Assembly: GCA_036785325.1 (NCBI GenBank) | Contig: JAXIVH010000045.1 | Location: forward strand, 1,669,969-1,733,968 | Direction: 5' to 3' | DNA: 64,000 nt | DNA from: Urophycis tenuis | Taxonomy: Eukaryota; Chordata; Actinopteri; Gadiformes; Phycidae | Shown: positions 1 through 11,135 of the stretch, in pieces | Position numbering within the stretch: position 1 is the first letter of the stretch | Layout of the letters: every line of letters begins with the position of its first letter | Translations under genes and position numbers: made by a program | Notes under the pieces: model-generated | The model's input: the letters and a program-made list of their open reading frames with translations, nothing else | What the model was told of the DNA's origin: nothing | The model's database searches: none

Positions 1-1
1 G

Positions 2-901
2 GATTGGGTAGTCTACCTTCCGCAGTTACTGTTCTGTTATAACACCACCCAGCATTCAGTGACCGGAGAGTCTCCCTACTTTCTGATGTTCGGGCAAGAG
101 CCACGCCTGCCGATTGATTTCTTGTTGGGGACCGTGCAAGAGCCCATCGCAGGTACAGTTCATGACTGGGTGCGTGAACATCAGACCAGGCTGCAGGTTG
201 CCTTTGTGGGAGCCCGAGGCCGTTTGCAGGCCGCAGCATGTAGGAGAAAGGAGAATTATGATCGCCAAGTTCATGACGCACCACTGGGGGAGGGCCAATT
301 GGTTTATCTCCGTGACTATAGTGCAAGAGGCCGACATAAAATCCAGGACCTGTGGAGCCCAGTGGTGTACGAAGTTGTCAAATCCCCCCCGGCTGGCCGA
401 GGAGTGTATACCATTGCGCCAGTGGCTGATCGCAGTAAGGTAAAACACGTACATCGCAGTCTCCTGAAGGCCCGCTTAGGGGGTAATTCGATGGCGTGCT
501 CCCCTCAGACTGACCCATTGGTCACCAAAACTTCTATTTTGGAGGAGGGAGAAACTGACTGTGACCTAGTGCTCCTGGCCCCAAATTCTGCATTACCCCT
601 TACAGAAGTACCAGTGGCTACACCTGCCCACTCTGGTGCTGGGCTTGCGCACCCTTTGTCCCCAGTTGAGGAATTACCAGCAGCACCTCCTGTTATGGGG
701 GAACCCGCTACCATAACCATCGGTAGGCCAGTGACATCCATATCGCTAGTAGATGACGAGCCTAGCACTAGTAGTACGGCCCTACGTCGGTCCACACGGA
801 CTACGGCGGGCCAGCACTCCAATGTCCACCATTTACCCCAAGCGGCATCCAGTGCAATTTCTGCCTTCTTTCGGCCCTGGAATTCCAATGGTGGGCCTTA
901 A
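2..901 (+). pseudogene. gypsy-type retrotransposon pol, integrase C-terminal part (partial)
   Basis: Open frame from the left edge to a TAA at 899-901, about 300 residues. The first part is the end of a retroviral-type integrase core, with YNTTQHSVTGESPYFLMFG followed by a PRLPID motif. Next come a basic helical stretch and a GPY/F-like C-terminal module (LVYLRDYSARGRHKIQDLW ... HVHRSLLKARL). The last 130 residues are a Pro/Ser/Thr-rich tail, common in Ty3/gypsy pol. The gene enters from outside the window, so its 5' part and the autonomy of the element cannot be judged. No stop interrupts the visible part, which suggests a fairly young copy. A purine-rich tract and an LTR-like region follow, as expected for the 3' end of such an element. 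Confidence 0.85.
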
Positions 902-946
902 CAGTCACATCGTCGGGACGACGACTAAAAAAAAGTGGGGTCAGAT

Positions 947-2355
947 TGTGGTAGATCGCATGGGCGGAGCCCTGCGTAACACTCAAGGCACGCACAGCCA
1001 ATGGCTTGGCATAGTCGTGCTATAAAAACAGGACGCAATGTTTGTTGTGGATGACGCCTCAATCCTGTTCCTCGCACTTCCGGCTACGTCCCGTCGACCT
1101 GCTTCTTGCACTCAACCTGTCGCTGGCATTACTTGGTGCTGTTCGGTGGTTTGTGCCGGTCGAACGCTCGCATTCCGTTCTGTCGAGGTGATTTCCCGAA
1201 CAGAAGAACTAGCTAGAGCCAGCGAGCTTCTAATCTGAGAGGGAAACGGCTGATTGCCTGGTAGGTAGCAACTTTGAGTACTTTGCTGCGTCGCTTTCTG
1301 CTTTATGGCTTGTTTTAATTGTTTGTTCTATTATGCCTTGTAGATACCGTGGTCTTGGGGCTTGCGACCACTGCTGTTTTTGCCACGCTCTATCTTCGCG
1401 ACAAACACTTCCACTGTTTGACACGCTGACCGTGAAGACGCCGACAACTCATCTTAAAGGGGCTAAGTGCCTTGTCTTGTGTCTGTGTATCTGCTGTGAA
1501 TGCGTGTGTAAATGCGTTACGTGTGCATATAGTGTTTGTGTGGGTTCATTTGTTTTGTGTGTGTGGTTTTCAATTGCGTCGCGTTTGTTTAATTGTTTGT
1601 TTTGGTTTCTGTGTTAAAGACTGGTGGGAGGCTTTTGTACTGCTGTGGATCATCAATGATCCTTGTAGTGTGTCTACCACACGTGTTTATTTTGGGTTGG
1701 ATTTGCTATTTCTGTTTGTTTTGTTAATCACTGGTGGGAGGCTTTTTGTGCTGCTGTGGATCATCAGTGATCCTTGTCTACCAAAAGTTTTGGTTTTGAT
1801 TTGTTATTTTCTTTTGTTTAAACATTGGTGGGAGGCCATTTGATATACTGCTGCGGATCACCATTGATCCTTATGGCTGGCCAACCACACCTTATTGCAA
1901 TTGTGTTTTGTTGATTTGTGTGTAGGTGAGTAACCCTCGCCCACCTACCCATTCCCTTATTTTCCTGTTTGCCTCCAGGTGCTGAGAGCTCAAGGCAGGG
2001 AAGACGGTCTCATCCTCCAGGTGGTGGTGTTCCCCCCCCCCCCTTACTGTGTGGTGTGCTCACGTGTGCATCTTGAACTAGTGTTGCCCTTGGCCTTTGT
2101 TTTGCTGTGTGTGTGAACACGTGTGAGAGAACTTCTTGGGACTCCCTTCCTCTTGACTTGTGGTAACCCGTCCCCCTGCCGGTAAGCCTCAGCCCTGCGG
2201 CTCACTATCTTCCCTTCTTCCGTATGGCATGAGTGAGAAGTGCCTTGTCTATTGTTTATAAAAAGATCTTTCTATTGTTTAATAAATCGTTATTGGAACC
2301 ACGTCTCTGTTGCGGTTAGTAGCGAGCTCGCGGGCTTCAAGTCAAATTCTGGAGT
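947..2355 (+). mobile_element. 3' LTR-like region of the gypsy element
   Basis: A polypurine tract (927-940, A-rich then GTGGGG) ends just before a TGTGGTAG at 947, a plausible LTR start. A TATAAAA box lies at 1021-1027 and an AATAAA signal at 2281-2286, the layout of U3-R-U5. The 3' boundary is uncertain: I place it near 2355, before a leader-like stretch that precedes L1 sequence. No second LTR lies in the window for comparison, so length (about 1.4 kb) and exact ends are inference. Confidence 0.55.
1618..1875 (+). repeat. three imperfect ~100-bp tandem repeats inside the LTR
   Basis: The block CTGGTGGGAGGC ... GCTGTGGATCATC ... TGATCC occurs near 1620, 1730 and 1825, with the third copy most diverged. 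Each copy contains a small inverted repeat, GGATCATCAATGATCC. Repeats of this kind inside U3 or R may modulate LTR transcription; here that is inference only. Confidence 0.7.
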
Positions 2356-2502
2356 GACCTAAATATTTCTCTAGGTGCAATTCCTAGAGTGGCGTAGTCT
2401 GGCACTATATAGCTACCACTACAATAGGATTGCGCTTGTGGCTGACTTCAAATCATTGTTTGATTCGCTGACTTCTACATTGGACACCCTGCGAGCGGCC
2501 AC

Positions 2503-2788
2503 AACCTGTCATCATACGGTTCCACCTCTTCCAAACCAAGGACCTGGTTATTCGTGAGGCACGCAAAGGAGGCGACATGCTCTACAATGGCCACAAGATT
2601 TGCCTTTATGATGACTATAGCCCCGACCTGTTGAAATGACGCGCCAAGTCAAAACCTGCATGGCTGAGCTCTACCAGCGTGGGTACAAGCCGGCTCTTCT
2701 CTATCCTGCTAAGCAGGTGGCGTTGTCTTTGGTAAACAAATCAATGACTGTTATTGGCACACACCCTCAAAATTACCCTATCACATAA
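2503..2788 (+). pseudogene. L1 ORF1 protein, C-terminal domain remnant
   Basis: Conceptual translation gives FQTKDLVIREARKGGDM ... YNGHKICLYDDYSPDLL, then after a stop and a frame change MAELYQRGYKPALLYPAK. This is the C-terminal domain of the L1 ORF1 RNA-binding chaperone family. It is broken by a stop near 2637. Its closing TAA (2786-2788) shares one base with the ATG of ORF2, so the two reading frames overlap in a TAATG. Confidence 0.75.
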
Positions 2789-3112
2789 TGGCGAACACAA
2801 ATACCATGCATACATCGGGTGGCGCTTTAAGATTTGTTAGTTGGAATGTGAAGGGTATGAACTCCCCTGTCAAACGTAACAAAGTGTTTAACCATATTAC
2901 ACATTTAAACACTAAAATAGCCTTTTTACAAGAGACTAACCTTCTGCCTTCGGATCACCTTAAACTCCGGAGGGGGTGGGTGGGCCAACTCTTTCACTCC
3001 TCTTTTTCAAGTAAAGCCCGGGGGGATGCTTTTTCACAAGTCAGTGCCATCCTCTTTGACCAAAGTGGTGTCTGACAAAAATGGCCGCTATGTCATCATC
3101 ACAGGCAAAATA
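2788..3112 (+). pseudogene. L1 ORF2 start (apurinic endonuclease N-terminus)
   Basis: The ATG at 2788 opens a frame with RFVSWNVKGMNSPVKRNKVF and later FLQETNL, the first two conserved blocks of the exonuclease-endonuclease-phosphatase fold of L1 ORF2. The Asn of SWN and the Glu of QET are catalytic positions in this family. A frameshift near 3030 ends the frame at 3075, but the correct text continues in another frame to 3112. There a reverse-oriented LINE tail interrupts it. Confidence 0.8.
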
Positions 3113-3332
3113 GAATCAGAATCAGAATCAAGTTTATTGCCAAGTAGGTTTGCACCTACAAGGAATTCGACTTGGTGTAATTGGTGCAAAGAAAAACAGT
3201 ATTAAAATATAAGTAATATAACTATAAATATATATACAATGAACACGGAGCAGTAGTGCAAGCAAAGGAAAATGGTGGTCCCAAATAAGTACACACTGTG
3301 CGTTAATGTAACAACTACTGGGACTTCGGACA

Positions 3333-4480
3333 ATGGGTCGAGCGAGGAGCATTCACCGCATCCCGGAGGAAATCAAGCGTCCCTACCGTGGAGTAAGAGC
3401 CGGAGCTAGCAGGAGTGCTGGGCAACTGAAGAAGCGGTGGAGGTTTAAACCATCTATTCCTTCGTGCGTAATGGGCAATGTTAACTCACTGACCAACAAA
3501 ATGGATGAGCTAGCTGCGCTTGTGAAGAACTGTATAAGGAATGCAGCCTTATGTGTTTCACAGAAACATGGCTGAATGGACACACTTCTGATGCTAATGT
3601 GGAGCTAGTGGGGTTCAGCGTCGTCCGAGCGGACCAGGACACGCAGCTAAGCGGCAAACGGAAAGGAGGAGGCTTGGCGCTGTATGTCAATAACAAATGG
3701 TGTAACCAGGACATGTGATTGTGAAAGAGGTAACGTGCTGCCCAGACATTGAGTTGCTAGCAGTTAGCCTCAGACCATATTATATAACGAGGGAATTCTC
3801 ACACGTTATTTTCCTCGTTGTTTACATTCCGCCGAGTGGTGTGGCTGAAGTCGCGTGTAACGTCACTCACTCTGCTATCGCCAGACTGCAAACCCAACAT
3901 CCACAGGCATTCTTTGGGATATCAGACGACTTTACCCACACCACACTGGACTCAACACTGCCCGCCTTTCATCAGTTTGTCAACTGGCCCACACGACAGG
4001 ACAGAACAATTGATCTCCTCTATACTAATACAAAGGATGCCTACACAGCCACGTCACTACCACCACTGGGGAAATCAGATCACAACCTGGTCTCCCTACA
4101 ACCACTGTACATTCCACGTGTCTGGAGAGAACGTTTCACGACACGTATCATCAAAAAGCATTCCCCCGAGTCAGATGAAGCACTGAGGGACTGCTTCAGC
4201 ACAACAGGCTGGAATGTTTTTCAACAGTCATTTGGTGAGGACATTGATGGGCTCGCACACTGTTATTCTGACTACCTACACTTCTGTGAGGATATTGTTG
4301 TTCCCACAAAAACTGTTTGCTGCTTTCCGAATAACAAGCCTTGGATAACCAGCGATGTCAAGGCCCTCCTCAATAGGAAAAAGAAGGCGTTTAAAGAGGG
4401 ACCTGGCAAAGCCGAAGTACGTGCAGGGGGAACTCAAAGTCAAACTGAAGGAAGCGAGGGAGGATTACAGGAAGAAGGTA
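3333..4480 (+). pseudogene. L2-like LINE endonuclease region
   Basis: Translation gives a basic leader, then GNVNSLTNKMDELAALV (3469 onward), a frame break near 3577, LALYVNNKWC, and after another break LLAVSLRPYYITREFSHVIF with VVYIPPSG. Further on come KSDHNLV and KPWITSDVKALLNRKK. These are the ordered blocks of the apurinic-like endonuclease and the linker in L2/Rex1 LINEs. Several stops are present and the usual GDF catalytic block is changed (SDDF). The element is 5'-truncated or lacks ORF1. Confidence 0.75.
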
Positions 4481-4485
4481 GAGCG

Positions 4486-4755
4486 GGGCAGCCGGCCTAC
4501 TGGTTAGGGCTTTGGATTTGTAACCGGAGGGTGGCCGGTTCGAACCCCGACCAGTGCGCATGGCTGAAGTGCCCTTGAGCAAGGCACCTAACCCCTCACT
4601 GCTCCCCGAGCGCCGCTGTTGCAGGCAGCTCACTGCATCGGGTTTAAGTGTGTGCTTCACCTCACTGTGTGCTTCACCATCACTGTGTTCTGAGTGTGTC
4701 ACTAATTCACGATTGGGTTAAATGCAGAAGACCAAATTTCCCTCACGGGATCAAA
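4486..4755 (+). mobile_element. tRNA-derived SINE (plus copy)
   Basis: A tRNA-like head GGCAGCCGGCCTACTGGTTAG contains an A-box-like motif, and GGTTCGAACC at 4537-4546 is a perfect B box of an internal pol III promoter. The body (GCCCTTGAGCAAGGCACCTAACCCC) and tail (CCCTCACGGGATCAAA) match a second copy at 14565-14835 in reverse. It interrupts the LINE coding region. SINE identity is firm; family name not assigned. Confidence 0.85.
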
Positions 4756-5404
4756 TCAGTAAATCAGTAATTCTTAAACTACAAAAGAACAACATGCGAG
4801 AAGTGTGGGAGGAGATAAGAAGATGACTGGGATGAAGAAAAGTAGCACCAGTGTGTGTGGGGGGGGGGCGGACAGGGCCAATCAGCTAAATCAGTTTTAC
4901 AACAGATTTGACTGCCCAACGGCTATGTCCTACCCCCTCCCCCCCTCTCAAGGAGCTGCCTCTGTTGGTGTTCATGGCCATCCTGCACCTCCCCCCCCTC
5001 CTTCACACCCCCCATCATCCTCCGCCCCCCGTCACCAACATCAGCGACCAGCCATCAGATCGCAGACACACTGTACAAAGACTCACCACAGCTCCCTACC
5101 TCACCACCCTCCCTCCCTCCCACCCTGCCCCTCTGTTGTTAAATAAGAAGGCTCAGAACAATCTTTACTTACGAAGTCTGACGGAATTAAATGAGGTTTG
5201 ATCACCCCAAATTTAAGACTTTTTTCAGACCTTTTTAAGACCACTTCAATGAAAATTAAGACCTACATTGCACCCATTATGCGGTCGTAAAACACCAGTG
5301 TCCGGGGACATAGCCTTAAAGAGTTCGCTTATGCCTTCATTCGAACTATAAGAGTGGTGGTCACTAATTGTTTTTAAAATCCATAGCACCTCTGCCCGTA
5401 GCGT

Positions 5405-6072
5405 CAATGTTATAATAGTTTTGGATTTTTAATTTTACTTTAGTACTATTTCATTTAGTCTTTTTTCCCTCAAATTCAGTTAGTTTTAATTAGTTTTTAG
5501 TTTGGGTTTGCTAGTTTTTATTAGTTTTTATATTTTCAAAAATGCTTAGTTTTAGTTAAGTTTTTATTAGTTTTAGTTTAATACTTTGGGTTATTTGTCA
5601 GGTGCAGGATTCAAAAAGGTTAGAGTGAGTATTGTTTAATAAAATCCAACAAAAGATATGTTTAAAAAATGAGGGTGAGTTAATAATGACTGACTTTATT
5701 TTTGGGTGAAATATTCCTTTAACCGCCATGGTGCTGCCTGGTGACGTCGCGGATGCGACACAACGTGAGGCGCAGTAAGGTACTGGTGCTGCTGCTGCCA
5801 GCTGGTGTAAAACAGCCAGAGCGGAATAAATCGATCATATGAATCAAACCAATTGAGGCTTATAGTTAAATTGACAGAGACGAAAACAAAGTGAATTATA
5901 TTGATAATTTCAGTTCGTTTTAGTTCGTTTTCTAAACATGCAATACAGTTTCAGTTAGTTATCGTTTTTTATTCTTTTTATTTTAGTTTTTATTTATTTC
6001 AGTTAATAAAATTGTTTTTTCAATTTTAGTTTTCGTTATTTCGTTCGTTTTTTTGTTAACAATAATAACCTT
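5405..6072. mobile_element. AT-rich insert with TTAGTTTT-type subrepeats (MITE-like)
   Basis: The left boundary GTTATAATAGTTTTGG and the reverse complement of the right boundary, GGTTATTATTGTTAAC, are similar. Both flanks are filled with TTAGTTTTNATTAG units. It truncates the zinc-finger frame next to it. Superfamily unresolved. Confidence 0.4.
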
Positions 6073-6499
6073 GGGCTCCACCGACATATATCATGCCACT
6101 GCTCGGCCCTTGTGCTGTTGCTGTTGATAAAGTCTGGCTTGGTCGTTGCTGGTGACTTTCAACAGTGGTCGAGTTGCTAGCGCTAGTGCTAATTAAGGCT
6201 ACAGGTGCATTCAGAGGTTGTGCCGCGGTGCAGAACTGAGCGATGGGCGGCTGGCTGTGAAGGGCGGATGCCTTGTGTTTTGCGCTCTTCATATGAGACT
6301 CCAAAGCGAGATGACCTAAAGTAGTCAGCTTGAAAGTCTTCCGACACGTACAGCATCGTGCTTCGAGGTCGCTTCCCGGCACATGCCTCACCCAATCACT
6401 GTACCTATCATCTGATAGCCACGGCGCATTAAACCGACACTTCCCCATGTCTCCTCTCGACTGACTATGTTTGTTGAGATTGCCAGCGCGAAAGCCCAA
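6056..6499 (-). pseudogene. hAT transposase N-terminus with zinc finger
   Basis: About 147 residues. The region MGKCRFNAPWLSDDRYSDW, then CCTCRKTF and HMKSAKHK, gives a Cys-x2-Cys ... His-x5-His zinc finger of the kind seen at the start of fish hAT transposases. A Ser/Thr/Gln-rich linker follows. The frame ends exactly where an AT-rich insert begins (stop at 6056-6058), so the natural C-terminus is lost. DNA binding at the transposon ends is the family role; this copy cannot transpose by itself. Confidence 0.65.
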
Positions 6500-7084
6500 A
6501 GTATTGTTTGCGCATACTCCAACAAATGAGATGTTCTCTGAGGTTATGCAAAACCCCTGTTGTATAGAATTTTGACGTTGTTGTAGGCTATCCCTATCCC
6601 TATTTTCACCTTGTGTTACAGTCTGGCTGACTATGAAAAAATATCCTAGTAGGAAAATTAAGACCTTCTTTAAAAAAATAAGACTTGGGTAACTAAGACT
6701 TTTTAAGGCCTTAATTTAGGAACATGACATTTAAGACATTTTTAAGACTTTTAAGACCCCGCGGCTACCCTGTATTTATTACATTTGACTTGTTTTTTTT
6801 ACCTTAAATGGGCACCGCTTGTTTGTTGTGATCAGGGCCTGTTTCTGTTCCCCTTTTTGGTGCATCTGGAGACACGATTTCAAGCTCCCCTTTCTACTTA
6901 GTGATTTGACGTGTTGGGGAAGGGGTCAATTTTTCACAACAACTCCCCCCTACCATTACGGCAGACCAAGTAAGAGCTGAGCTGAGAAGACTTAATTCCA
7001 GGAAGGCAGCAGGTCCAGATCGAGTCAGTCCCAGACTGCGCTGCTGAAGTGGGAGAGTACATCTTAAGTACATCTTTGACCTTA

Positions 7085-7567
7085 AGGCTGGTTTATGCTT
7101 CTGCGTAGGGATTGCGTCGTGACCACGCAATGAGCCTGTGATACTTCTGCGGAGGGATTGCGTGGGGTTTACGTCTCGAAATGCAATTCATTGCCACACC
7201 GGTAGAGGGACCAGAATGACCATTCTGGTCATTACATACGGATTACTAGAGAGATAAAAAAAAATTACAGAAATGAAGGCAAAAGTTAGTTTATGTTGTC
7301 GCCAATCAGTCGAAGCATTTATCAAGGCTGTGTTTACACCGTGGCGGTGTTTACGAGTGGAAACCAGAAAAGCGATCTCCAGCCAATGTAGTTCGCGGAC
7401 CAATCACAGCCAAAGCCAAAGCGTTGGGATGCATCGCCTCGATGCGCGTCTAGGATTTGGGGAGGTGCACGTCGAGGACGTAAAGGGTCCGTAAAGGGTC
7501 CACAAAGGGTCCGCCGTGGGTCTGCCGTCCCCCAGCGTCGCATCGACGCGGAAGTATAAACGAAGCA
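7085..7567 (+). mobile_element. PIF/Harbinger-type MITE, copy 1
   Basis: Starts AGGCTGGTTTATGCTTC and ends ...GTATAAACGAAGCA, an inverted match, flanked by TTA at 7082-7084 and 7568-7570. Deleting the element plus one TTA rejoins the LINE text as IFDLSLRLGRAS...LWKTSC in frame. A second copy at 39458-39987 has about ten more bases at its 3' end, so this copy is slightly trimmed. A 3-bp TTA duplication fits PIF/Harbinger. Confidence 0.85.
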
Positions 7568-7570
7568 TTA

Positions 7571-8796
7571 GTCTCCGTCTTGGGAGGGCCTCAACACTTT
7601 GGAAGACATCATGTCTTGTCCCTGTCCCAAAGAAACCCCACCCAAGCAAACTCAATGACTTCCGGCCAGTCGCCCTAACACCACACATCATGAAAACTAT
7701 GGAGAGGCTGATCCTTCATATACTCAGACCCCAGGTACACCACACACAGGACCCACTCCAATTTGCATACCAGGAGAAGGAAGGAGTGGATGACGCCATT
7801 ATGTATCTACTGCACAGGACACCCTCACCTGGACAAAGGGAAGAGCGCTGTGAGAATCATGTTCTTCGATTTCTCTAGCGCTTTTAACACAATCCAACCC
7901 CTCAGACTGGGAGAAAAGCTCCTTCAGATGGGTGTGGAAGAACATTTGATATCCTGGATCATAAACTACCTGACAGGGCGGCCACAGTTCGTCAGACTCA
8001 AGGACTGCCATCACAGGGAACCGTGCTCTCCCCTGTCCTGTTCACACTGTACACGTCTGACTTCTGCTACAACACGGAGTTGTGCCACATGCAGAAGTTT
8101 TCAGAGGACACTGGGGTTGTGGGCTGTATCAGGGATGGGCAGGAGGGGGAGTACAGGAGCCTGGTGGAGGACTTTGTGCAATGGTGCCAACGCAACCACC
8201 TGCAACTCAACACCAGCAAGACCAAGGAGATGGTGGTGTATTTCCAGAGGTCTAAACCCGCCCCGCTGCCAGTCTCCATTGAGGGGGTCAATGTGGAGGT
8301 GGTAGATGCATACAAGTATCTTGGGGTACTCCTAGATAACAAACTGGACTGGTCTGCCAACACGGACGCAATATACATGAAAGGACAGAGTCGGCTGTAC
8401 TTTCTGAGGAGGCTGCAGTTATTAAACATCTGCAGCAAACTCCTTGTGATGTTCTACCAGTCTGTGGTCGCCAGCATCCTGTTCTATGCGGTGGGGTGCT
8501 GGGGAGGAAGCACCAAGAAGAGGGATGCCGGACGACTGGACAGGCTGGTGAGGAAAGCTGGCTCTGTGGTGGGTGCTGAACTGGAGTGCATCACTTCAGT
8601 ATCTGACAAAAGGACCCTGACCAAACTCACTATCATGGACAGTGAAAGGCATCCGCTGCACAGCACCATCACCCAACAGGGAAGCATGGTCAGCTGGAGA
8701 CTACGCTCACTGACATGCAGAACCGACAGACTGAGAAAATCATTCATCCCCAGGGCTATACAACTATATAACATGTCAATGAAAGGACTGAAATAG
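7571..8796 (+). pseudogene. L2-like LINE reverse transcriptase and C-terminus
   Basis: Blocks in order: LWKTSCLVPVPKKPHPSKLN, DFRPVALTPHIMKTMERL, MFFDFSSAFNTIQP, a degraded QGTVLSPVLFTLYT block, KYLGVLLDNKLDW, and a C-terminal region ending at the TAG at 8794-8796. Three reading frames are used because of frameshifts near 7830 and 8000. The catalytic FADD box is changed to FSED (near 8099), so this copy could not make an active enzyme even without the frameshifts. Confidence 0.8.
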
Positions 8797-8883
8797 ACTC
8801 AACCCATGCTCCTACCCCATTCCACTTCACTGTAGAGAATGTTTACCGGCTATGTTAGCCCTTTGCACTAACTCCCTCCCCCC

Positions 8884-10727
8884 TGTCACGGAGTTGCGGA
8901 GGGGTAGGACCCAAATGCAGAGAGGCGAGGCAGGCGAGAGTACTTTTGACTATTTTAATGGCAAACTTAAGCACAGACACAGGAACGGACGGACAACAAC
9001 TCACGTGAACGGCGACAACTCACATACGACGACAAGACTCGACTTAAGAGACAGGACTTAAATACACAGACTAATTACAAACCCACGACAGGTGAGGGAA
9101 CAAGACACAGGTGAACACGATGGGGCAATCACCAAGGGAATCAGGACACAGGGGAAACACAGAGCAAACCAATGAAAACCAGACAACACAGACACAGACC
9201 ATGACGAGGGGAAACACAGAGCAAACCAATGAAAACGACAACACAGACACAGACCATGACAGTAACCCCCCCTCAAGGGACAGCTCCTGACGTCCCTAAA
9301 CCCCCACACCCAGATGGGTGGGAGGAGGGGGCTTGGAGGAGGGCTACCAGGGGCGGAGCAGGGGACGTCAGGCGTAACCCTTCTGGAGGCCGGCAGTGGT
9401 GGCGCGAACCCTCCGGAGGCCGGCGGCGGGGGCGCGGACCTTCCGGAGGCCGGCGGTGAAGGCGGAACCCCTTGGACTCATGGAATGCCGCTGGGACCAG
9501 GGCCTCAGGGGAGGCTGAGGCTGCAGAATCTGGGGGCGGAGTCTCTGGAGCGGCTGCAGTCTCCGGGGGCGGAGTCTCTGGAGCGGCTGCAGTCTCCGGG
9601 GGCGGAGCCTCTGGAGCGGCTGCAGTCTCTGGGGGCGGCGTCGGCCGGACGGCCACCAGCGTGCGAGGAGCGGGCGTCGGACGGACGGCCACTAGCGTGC
9701 GAGGAGCGGGCGTCGGACGGACGGCCACTAGCGTGCGTGGAGCGGGCGTCGGACGGACGGCCACCAGAGTGCGTGGAGCGGGCGAGGAGTGGGCATCGGA
9801 CGGACGGCCACCAGAGTGCGTGGAGCGGGCGTCGGCTGGACCTCCCCAACTGGGGACAGCTGCGGCCCAGCGGCGGAGACAGGAGACCGCTGCGGCCCAG
9901 CGGCGGAGACAGGGGGCCGCTGCGGCCCAGGAGGGCGCTGCGGCCCAGCGGGGAAGACAGGAGGGCGCCGCCATCTGAACCACTCAAACAGCGTGATCAT
10001 CTCCCCTCCATTGTCAGCCGCAGAGGCCTGGCTGGACAGCGGAGCTGCGGGCTTGGTGGCCCGTCTCGCAGACCGTGGTCCTCCCCGTGCCAGATGGGTT
10101 CCCCAGAACGGGTTGGCCTCAGCTGGCTCGTTCTGAGGCTTGGTGGCCCGTCTCGCAGACCGCGGTGCTCCCCGTGCCAGACGGGTTCCTCAGAACGGGT
10201 TGGCCTCAGCTGGCCCGTTCTGAGGCTTGGTGGCCCGTCTGGCTGACTGAGGTCCCCCCCGTGCCAAACGGGTGCCCCAGTATGGATTCTTCTCTGCTGG
10301 TCTTCTGTCTTCTGTCACGGAGCTGCGGAGGGGTAGGACCCAAATGCAGAGAGGCGAGGCAGGCGAGAGTACTTTTGACTATTTTAATGGCAAACTTAAG
10401 CACAGACACAGGAACGGACGGACGACAACTCACGTGAACGGCGACAAACGACGACAACTCACATAAGACGACAACTCACATACGACGACAAGACTCGGAC
10501 AAAGACTGAACAGAAGACAGGACTTAAATACACAGACTAATTACAAACCCGAGACAGGTGAGGGAACAAGACACAGGTGAACACGATGGGGCAATCACCA
10601 AGGGAAACAGGACACAGGGGAAACACAGAGCAAACCAATGAAAACCAGACAACACAGACACAGACCATGACAAGCGGAAACACATAGCAAACCAATGAAA
10701 ACGACAACACAGACACAGACCATGACA
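8884..10727 (-). mobile_element. small non-autonomous LTR element
   Basis: Direct repeats at 8884-9261 and 10313-10727 both run from TGTCACGG to CCATGACA, so they have the TG...CA ends of LTRs. On the minus strand a G-rich tract (GAGGGGGGG at about 9266-9273) lies just before the 3' LTR, as a polypurine tract would, so the element reads on the minus strand. A TATTTAAG lies in each LTR. The 1.05-kb interior has no gag or pol; it is GC-rich and made of tandem repeats. It lies in the 3' untranslated part of the L2-like LINE. Confidence 0.75.
9530..10255. repeat. stacked minisatellites inside the LTR element
   Basis: Four successive tandem arrays: a 33-bp unit (GGAGCGGCTGCAGTCTC core, about 9545-9640), a 36-bp unit (GGACGGCCACNAG core, about 9645-9835), a 25-27-bp unit (GCTGCGGCCCAGCGG core, about 9857-9955) and a 70-86-bp unit (GGCCTCAGCTGG core, about 10050-10245). 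Units are multiples of three in the first arrays, so several frames stay open on both strands and code only for low-complexity Pro/Ala/Arg text. Confidence 0.75.
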
Positions 10728-11135
10728 CCCTCCCATCCAACCTGGACTATTTCACACTTCACCTCACTCACACTTCAACTCCCACATTGACTGTCTATCC
10801 TTTATGCATCAGGCCCACATACTTTTATTTATATTAGGTAGCAATTTTTACATATCTAGATTTACATATTTAAGATATTTATATTACATATTTCCATCCA
10901 CTACCTCCTTATGTAGCATATATATTTTAATATTTTTTTAGCATATTTTTTATTTTATTATTCAATACTGGTCTCCTTACCAGTCTGCACTGTCTTCCCT
11001 TGTTGCACCACCATCACTGTGAAAATCAACTTTGTGGACCTTGCCTTTACTTATTACTTATGACTTATTATGTATTTCTTATTTCTTACTTTTAGTCTGC
11101 TGGAGCTGCTTGGACCTTGAATTTCCCCAGGGATC

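Larger units (their letters stand above)
5195..6772 (-). mobile_element. hAT-like DNA transposon remnant
   Basis: The right end, read on the minus strand, is CAGGGTAGCCGCGGGGTCTT followed by repeated TCTTAAAA units. The left end has the matching subterminal AAATTTAAGAC repeats, but its terminal bases are worn. The only coding piece is the zinc-finger start of a transposase (6499-6056), so the catalytic part is missing. It interrupts the L2-like LINE between about 5145 and 6935. The short stretches on either side (to 5145 and 6773-6935) are unassigned. Confidence 0.6.

Noticed and set aside
2338..2500. Possible primer binding site and gag leader after the LTR (AGAGTGGCGTAGTCTGGC)
   Set aside because: Would imply a tandem LTR element, but no gag text follows before L1 sequence begins; evidence too thin.
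4531..4560. True tRNA gene
   Set aside because: A and B boxes are present, but the sequence does not fold as a complete tRNA and is followed by the SINE body; the same holds at 14770, 29670, 50190 and 57938.
9273..9987. Proline/alanine-rich frames of up to 236 codons on the minus strand
   Set aside because: Open only because the minisatellite units are multiples of three; frames are open on both strands and no domain is seen. Not called as a gene.
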